Shown here one piece after another: positions 4,933 through 8,781 of a DNA stretch of 8,781 nt. The notes under the pieces were generated by a model. It saw nothing but the letters and a program-made list of their open reading frames with translations, was not told the origin of the DNA and made no database searches. Position 1 is the stretch's first letter. Every line of letters begins with the position of its first letter. The position numbers and the translations under genes are program-made. This stretch comes from an uncultured Victivallales bacterium. GTDB lineage: Bacteria; Verrucomicrobiota; Lentisphaeria; Oligosphaerales; JAFGRS01. The stretch is from positions 1 through 8,781 of the forward strand of contig CAILKC010000758.1 in NCBI GenBank assembly GCA_903834675.1. Reading direction: 5' to 3'.

Positions 4933-7335
4933 ATGCAAATCTGGCTACGAGTGACCGCGCTGGCGCTGGTCTGCCTGGCCGGGGTGGTACGTGCGGCGCC
5001 GCCGCAGCGCGGCGAAAACCTGGTCGTCAATGCGGGATTCGAGGCGGGCGCAGCCTCTTGGCAGGAGATGGGGAAGGGGTTTACCATCGATGATACGGTG
5101 GCGCATTCCGGTGCGGCGTCGCTGCGCTGCGTCGGCACAACCCTGACCGACACCCACGGCGCCCGGCAGGTGATCACCTTCGACCCGCCCCTGCAGCATC
5201 CCTTCCGAGTGTCCGGCTGGGCCAAGGCGGAGAACGCCGACGTGGCGCGGGACTTCGATGTCTTCCTCGATCTCCACTACGCCGACGGGACCCCGCTCTG
5301 GGGCCAGATCGCGCGATTCGAGCCCGGAACGCACGATTGGCAGTACAGCGAATGGCTCTTTGATGTCAGTAAGCCGGTCAAGACCATCGAGGTGCATGTC
5401 CTCTTCCGCCAGGCGAAGGGGACCGCCTGGTTCGACGATATTCGGGTCGAGTTAACGCCCTTTGCGTTCCGGCACGAGCGGCTGTGGGCCGGGGCCTACG
5501 GCGGGGCGAGCTTGCTGTATTCGGGCAACACCAGCCTACCGGCCGCCTGGACGGCGACGGTCAGCGGCCCGCAGGGGACCGTGTTCGAGACCGCGGCGGC
5601 GAGCATGCCGGTACGAGTGGATTGGCGGGCGGCGCTCGGGGCGGGCCCGGTTCCGCGGATTGACACCCTGCGCGTGGTGGCCAAGGACAGCCTGCGCGGT
5701 GAGACTCTCGAAAAGGTCTATCCGCTGGCCCTGGACGCCAACCCCGCGGCGCGCGCCTATGCCGTCTGGACCGAGAGCAGCATGCGGCGCGTCCTGCCCA
5801 CCTCGTTGCCCGAGACTACGCCAGTTCGTACCGAGGCACGCATTACCTTGGCAGCAAATGAGTACGAGAGTTTTCAGGTGGTGGTTCTGCCGCTGGCCGG
5901 GGGCGAACTCCGCAACCTGCGGGTGGAGGTTAGCGAGCTGGTATCAGCAGACGGCAAGAGTCGGATTGGGAAGGACCACATCGAATGGCAGCAGGTTGGC
6001 TACGTCAGGATCGAGAAGGTCTGGCCCCACCCGGCCTACCCGGAGGCGGTGGCGGGATGGTGGCCAGACCCGCTGCTGCCGGTTGAGAGCGTCTCGATCC
6101 CAGCCGGGTTTGCGCAACCGCTGTGGGTGACGGTCTACGCTCCACCGGGAACTCCGGCCGGCGAGTATACGGGGACCGTGACCATCCGTCCGCCAGGGCA
6201 GCCAGCCACGGAGGTGGCGGTGCACCTCACGGTCTATGGCCTGACCTTGCCAACCCAGGGGCATCTCAAGACCGCCTTTGCGCTCATGGACGGTTACCTC
6301 GAGAAGCTCTACGGCAAGCCCCTCACCCCCGCCCTGCGACAGGCCTATGGCGACTTCGTTCTGCGGCACCGCCTGAATCCTGATGACATCTCCCGTACCG
6401 CCCCGCCGGCGCTCGAGGACCTGCACCACTACCGCGACCGCGGCCTGAATGCGTTCAACCTGCTGAACCTGGTCGAGGAGCGCGGTGCTCGCATCTGGGT
6501 CTGCTGGAGCCCGGAGAAGGTCTACACGCCGGCGTTCAAGCAGCGCCTGTTCGAGCGTCTGGACCCCTATGTCGCGACCCTGCGGCGAGAGGGGCTGGCG
6601 GGCCGGGCGTACATCTACACCTTCGACGAGCGGGGCAAGGAGTTCTTCCCGATCATCCGGGAGTACTTCGGCATGGTCAAGGAGCGCTACCCGGAGATTC
6701 CCACGCTCACGACCGCCTATGTGCCGCAAGACCCGGTGGTCATGCGCGATCTGCGGGTGGACTGGAACTGTCCCGTGAGCTCGGTCTACCGCTTCGAGCA
6801 GGCGGAAGCGTGCCGTGCGGCGGGCTTGCAGGTGTGGTCGTACATCTGCATGGGGCCGCGTTACCCCTACGCCAACTGGCTGGCCGACGATCCGCTCATC
6901 GAGGCCCGCCTGATCTGGTGGCAGGCCTACCACCAGAAACTGGACGGCTTCCTCTACTGGGGCTTGAATATCTGGGAGCGCCGAAACAACGACCAACCCA
7001 TCGATCCCGCGGCCGGCCCGCTGCTGCAGTGGAGCATTACCACCGGCGCGCCGGGCAGCGACTGGGAACGTCTACATGGCGATGGCGAGCTGCTCTATGC
7101 GGGGGTCGCGGGACCCTTGGGCTCCATCCGTCTGGCGAACCTCCGGGACGGCCTGGAAGACTACGAATATCTGTGGCTCCTGGGCCAGTCTGCCGCCGGC
7201 GTGGAGGCCGCCCGGACAGCCTGCCTGCCGGTCACCACGAGCTTGACCCAGTTCTGCCGCGATCCGGCCGTCCTTACGGCCCAGCGCGAGACCATCGCCC
7301 GTCGCCTCGAGACGGCGGGCGCGGTCCCGCGCTGA
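4933..7335 (+). CDS. Secreted GH123/DUF4091-type glycoside hydrolase with carbohydrate-binding-like N-terminus
   Basis: An 800-residue exported protein. AGGAGG (4921-4926) sits six bases before the ATG. A Sec signal peptide is clear: Arg6, then a hydrophobic core (ALALVCLAGVV) and a likely cut after Ala21 (VRA-APP). Residues about 28-175 (NLVVNAGFEAG to GTAWFDDIRVEL) look like a jelly-roll carbohydrate-binding module of the CBM4/9 type. Residues about 275-435, with LAANEYESFQVVV (306-318), match the beta-sandwich that precedes GH123-like barrels. The barrel spans about 436-720 and has the adjacent acid pair Asp565-Glu566 in YIYTFDERGKEFF; in GH123 N-acetylgalactosaminidases an Asp-Glu pair drives substrate-assisted cleavage. 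NLRDGLEDYEYLWLL (736-750) is the DUF4091 signature. Substrate remains a guess: an N-acetylhexosamine-containing glycan is plausible. The reading frame is intact. Confidence 0.85.
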   Translation: MQIWLRVTALALVCLAGVVRAAPPQRGENLVVNAGFEAGAASWQEMGKGFTIDDTVAHSGAASLRCVGTTLTDTHGARQVITFDPPLQHPFRVSGWAKAENADVARDFDVFLDLHYADGTPLWGQIARFEPGTHDWQYSEWLFDVSKPVKTIEVHVLFRQAKGTAWFDDIRVELTPFAFRHERLWAGAYGGASLLYSGNTSLPAAWTATVSGPQGTVFETAAASMPVRVDWRAALGAGPVPRIDTLRVVAKDSLRGETLEKVYPLALDANPAARAYAVWTESSMRRVLPTSLPETTPVRTEARITLAANEYESFQVVVLPLAGGELRNLRVEVSELVSADGKSRIGKDHIEWQQVGYVRIEKVWPHPAYPEAVAGWWPDPLLPVESVSIPAGFAQPLWVTVYAPPGTPAGEYTGTVTIRPPGQPATEVAVHLTVYGLTLPTQGHLKTAFALMDGYLEKLYGKPLTPALRQAYGDFVLRHRLNPDDISRTAPPALEDLHHYRDRGLNAFNLLNLVEERGARIWVCWSPEKVYTPAFKQRLFERLDPYVATLRREGLAGRAYIYTFDERGKEFFPIIREYFGMVKERYPEIPTLTTAYVPQDPVVMRDLRVDWNCPVSSVYRFEQAEACRAAGLQVWSYICMGPRYPYANWLADDPLIEARLIWWQAYHQKLDGFLYWGLNIWERRNNDQPIDPAAGPLLQWSITTGAPGSDWERLHGDGELLYAGVAGPLGSIRLANLRDGLEDYEYLWLLGQSAAGVEAARTACLPVTTSLTQFCRDPAVLTAQRETIARRLETAGAVPR

Positions 7336-7337
7336 GC

Positions 7338-7364
7338 GCCGGCGCACCGGCTGGCCACTGCCAG
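7338..7364 (+). terminator. Paired GC-rich hairpins after the GH123-like gene, no U-tract
   Basis: Two adjacent hairpins begin two bases after the stop codon: GCCGG-CGCA-CCGGC (7338-7351) and CTGGC-CACT-GCCAG (7351-7364), sharing one base. A third follows at 7391-7405 (CCCCG-TGGTG-CGGGG). No T-run follows any of them, so termination is uncertain; they could stabilise the mRNA end. Confidence 0.35.
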
Positions 7365-7390
7365 GCGCCGCTTGCCTACGCCGCTGCTAG

Positions 7391-7570
7391 CCCCGTGGTG
7401 CGGGGTCCCGCTGTCAGCCTCGAAGGGCTGGCTCGTTCCACTCGGCCCGGAATGCCCTATGTGGTGGTTGCGGCACGCAACTCTATGACAACCTCGTCCG
7501 GTACCTCGAAACAAGCCATGCCCACCCGGACCAAGACCTTGACCGCCGACTGACTTCACAGTATGATTGA
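7391..7570 (+). other. Startless open frame just upstream of the U32-like gene
   Basis: Between TAG 7388-7390 and TGA 7568-7570 there are 59 open codons with no ATG, GTG or TTG. The last part reads NALCGGCGTQLYDNLVRYL and continues to LTSQYD, which is more protein-like than most shadows here and could be the worn 3' end of a lost gene. It is in the same frame as the gene at 7574, separated by the TGA and one codon. The promoter of that gene lies within it. I recognise no family, and chance openness is quite possible. Confidence 0.2.
7539..7567 (+). promoter_or_regulatory. Sigma-70-type promoter giving a probably leaderless mRNA
   Basis: TTGACC (7539-7544, 5 of 6 to TTGACA) and TATGAT (7562-7567, 5 of 6 to TATAAT) are separated by exactly 17 bases. 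The usual start point, seven bases past the -10 box, is 7574, which is the A of the next gene's ATG. No Shine-Dalgarno precedes that ATG, which fits a leaderless transcript. Confidence 0.65.
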
Positions 7571-7573
7571 AGC

Positions 7574-8641
7574 ATGAAGTATGCCGTTGGGTATCAGCTT
7601 GCGGGCGCCTCTGGCGAGCGCTTTGTTGACCTTGTCCGGGACTACCGTGAGCACCTCGACGAAGTCTATTTCCCCTGGGTCCATGGGCCTTCCGGCCGGG
7701 CCTCCCTTAGTGAGTCGCGCGGCCTCACCGACTGGAGCGCCCAGGCGAACCTTGAGGCTGATCTCGTCGCCCTCCGCCAAATGGGCCTAAGGCTGAACCT
7801 GCTGCTCAACGCCAACTGCTACGGCGGCAAGGCGGTCAGTCGCTACCTCGAGAACCAGGTGGGGTCGCTCCTGACGCACCTGCACGACCAGGTTGGCGGG
7901 GTGGACACGGTGACCACCGCCTCCCTGGCTGTGGCGCGCACGGTCAGACACCATTTTCCAGCCATCGATGTCCGCGCCTCGGCTAACCTGCGCATTGGCA
8001 CGGCCCAGGCCATGCAGTACGTTGCGGGCCTCTTTACCAGCTTCTGCGTCCAGCGCGACGTCCAGCGCAGTCTAGTTGCCGTCGGCGCTCTGCGCCGCTG
8101 GGCCGACGCCCACGGCAAACGGTTGTTCCTCCTGGCCAACAGCGGCTGCCTGCGGAACTGCCCGGGACAGACATTCCACGATAACCTGGTGGCTCACGAA
8201 GTTGAGATCGACGAGACGGCCAACATCCCGGGCTGGACTCCGCACGTCTGCTGGCACCTCTACGGGCAACGCCAAAACTGGCCTGCCGTGCTCCAGTCCA
8301 CCTGGATCCGGCCCGAAGACGTGCCCCGCTATGAGGGACTTGTCGACGGCATCAAACTGGCCACCCGCATGCATGCGAACCCGCGCCTCGTCATCCAGGC
8401 TTACAGCAGCGGCCGCTACCGCGGCAACCTGCTTGACCTCTTTGAACCTGGCTTTGGTCCCGCCTTCGCGCCCTTTATCCTCGACAGCACCGCGCTGCCC
8501 GCGGATTGGTTCGAGCATACCAGTTCCTGCTCCGGTGCCTGCGTCGAGTGTTCCTATTGTGCTAACGTCCTGGCGGAAGTCCTGCTCAACACTCAGCCTG
8601 AAGCGGCCGACGATGTTCCCGAGATGCCTCAGACGCCCTGA
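7574..8641 (+). CDS. U32-like (UbiU/UbiV-related) Cys-rich barrel protein
   Basis: A 355-residue soluble protein with no signal peptide. I read it as a distant member of the peptidase U32 group, many of whose members (UbiU, UbiV, TrhP, RlhA) are not peptidases but iron-sulfur proteins acting in ubiquinone or RNA modification. The start MKYAVGYQL, the alternating strand and helix pattern (LLLNANCYGG, VDTVTTASLAVA, IDVRASANLRIG) and the internal LANSGCLRNCPGQTFHDN fit such a barrel. Cys192 and Cys196 lie in that last motif, Cys226 in PHVCWH, and a C-terminal cluster holds Cys319, Cys323, Cys326 and Cys329 (C-x3-C-x2-C-x2-C). Together these could bind one or more Fe-S clusters, though the spacing is not that of UbiU/UbiV. 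The ATG lacks a Shine-Dalgarno but sits at the predicted transcription start. Substrate and role are unknown. Confidence 0.6.
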   Translation: MKYAVGYQLAGASGERFVDLVRDYREHLDEVYFPWVHGPSGRASLSESRGLTDWSAQANLEADLVALRQMGLRLNLLLNANCYGGKAVSRYLENQVGSLLTHLHDQVGGVDTVTTASLAVARTVRHHFPAIDVRASANLRIGTAQAMQYVAGLFTSFCVQRDVQRSLVAVGALRRWADAHGKRLFLLANSGCLRNCPGQTFHDNLVAHEVEIDETANIPGWTPHVCWHLYGQRQNWPAVLQSTWIRPEDVPRYEGLVDGIKLATRMHANPRLVIQAYSSGRYRGNLLDLFEPGFGPAFAPFILDSTALPADWFEHTSSCSGACVECSYCANVLAEVLLNTQPEAADDVPEMPQTP

Positions 8642-8781
8642 AAACGCGAATAAGTTACCTGTCGGAGTTGCACAGCGGGCCGAGTGGGGTATCTTATCCA
8701 CCCTGCGCCGGTTGGACGCTGGGTCCGCGGTGCAGCAGGGTGGTGAGGTACGGTTTCCCGGGTCTAAGAGGTAGCGTTAAA
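8642..8781. other. Trailing non-coding sequence to the window edge
   Basis: No gene start with a ribosome binding site is visible in these 140 bases. They hold the stem-loop at 8698-8743. TTGCAC (8668-8673) followed 16 bases later by TATCTT resembles a promoter only loosely and is not called. Confidence 0.5.
8698..8743 (+). terminator. Nested stem-loop after the U32-like gene, no U-tract
   Basis: CCACCCTGC (8698-8706) pairs perfectly with GCAGGGTGG (8735-8743). Inside it CCG (8708-8710) can pair with CGG (8728-8730), and GGAC (8714-8717) with GTCC (8723-8726), giving one long imperfect hairpin. It lies 56 bases past the stop codon. Without a T-run it may be a factor-dependent terminator, an mRNA-stabilising structure, or part of an element or RNA that continues off-window. 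Confidence 0.4.

Noticed and set aside
7568..7570. In-frame TGA as a selenocysteine or read-through codon
   Set aside because: No start codon exists upstream in this frame, no SECIS-like hairpin was found just after the TGA, and promoter position supports initiation at 7574.
8668..8695. TTGCAC-N16-TATCTT as a promoter
   Set aside because: Only three of six -35 positions match and no gene start follows within the window.
8642..8781. tRNA gene at the right edge
   Set aside because: There is a hairpin, but no cloverleaf, T-loop motif or acceptor pairing on either strand.

Overview
This is a GC-rich bacterial accessory region with every convincing gene on the + strand. The gene types are a GHL6-like glycosidase, a secreted GH123/DUF4091-type protein and a U32-like Cys-rich barrel protein. 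Together with the GC-rich interspersed repeats and a GTTCAGR-type heptamer repeat, they suggest an uncultured member of the Planctomycetota/Lentisphaerota/Verrucomicrobiota group or a similar phylum (Hydrogenedentes, Armatimonadota). No rRNA or housekeeping marker is present, so this placement is an inference.

Layout. Bases 3-302 are the C-terminal end of a tyrosine recombinase that begins off-window. A 562-base gene-free stretch follows, with a 9-bp inverted repeat straddling the recombinase stop and a perfect 50-bp direct repeat. Bases 865-2883 encode a 672-residue cytoplasmic glycosidase-like protein. Bases of about 2965-4647 are an IS110-family insertion sequence with a DEDD transposase at 3060-4454. 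It has structured non-coding flanks at both ends, and the outer 22-bp arms of an inverted repeat lie beyond it at 2913-2934 and 4778-4799. Bases 4455-4932 hold no confident gene. They contain two stem-loops, each preceded by the same motif (a candidate bridge RNA), a 36-codon small ORF with a strong Shine-Dalgarno, and a 7-bp tandem repeat ending six bases from the next ribosome binding site. Bases 4933-7335 encode an 800-residue secreted protein with a carbohydrate-binding-like N-terminus and a GH123-like catalytic barrel. Bases 7574-8641 encode a 355-residue U32-like protein. Its near-consensus sigma-70 promoter is placed so that transcription should begin at the A of the ATG, giving a leaderless mRNA.

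The two glycosidase-like genes may share a glycan substrate, one acting outside the cytoplasm and one inside. The IS110 element and long repeats now separate them, and no transporter or regulator is visible, so this is only a suggestion. The most interesting signals are RNA-level: the duplicated motif and hairpins at the IS110 right end, the occluded transposase ribosome binding site, the leaderless promoter, and the heptamer array against a ribosome binding site. No CRISPR array, tRNA or rRNA was seen.
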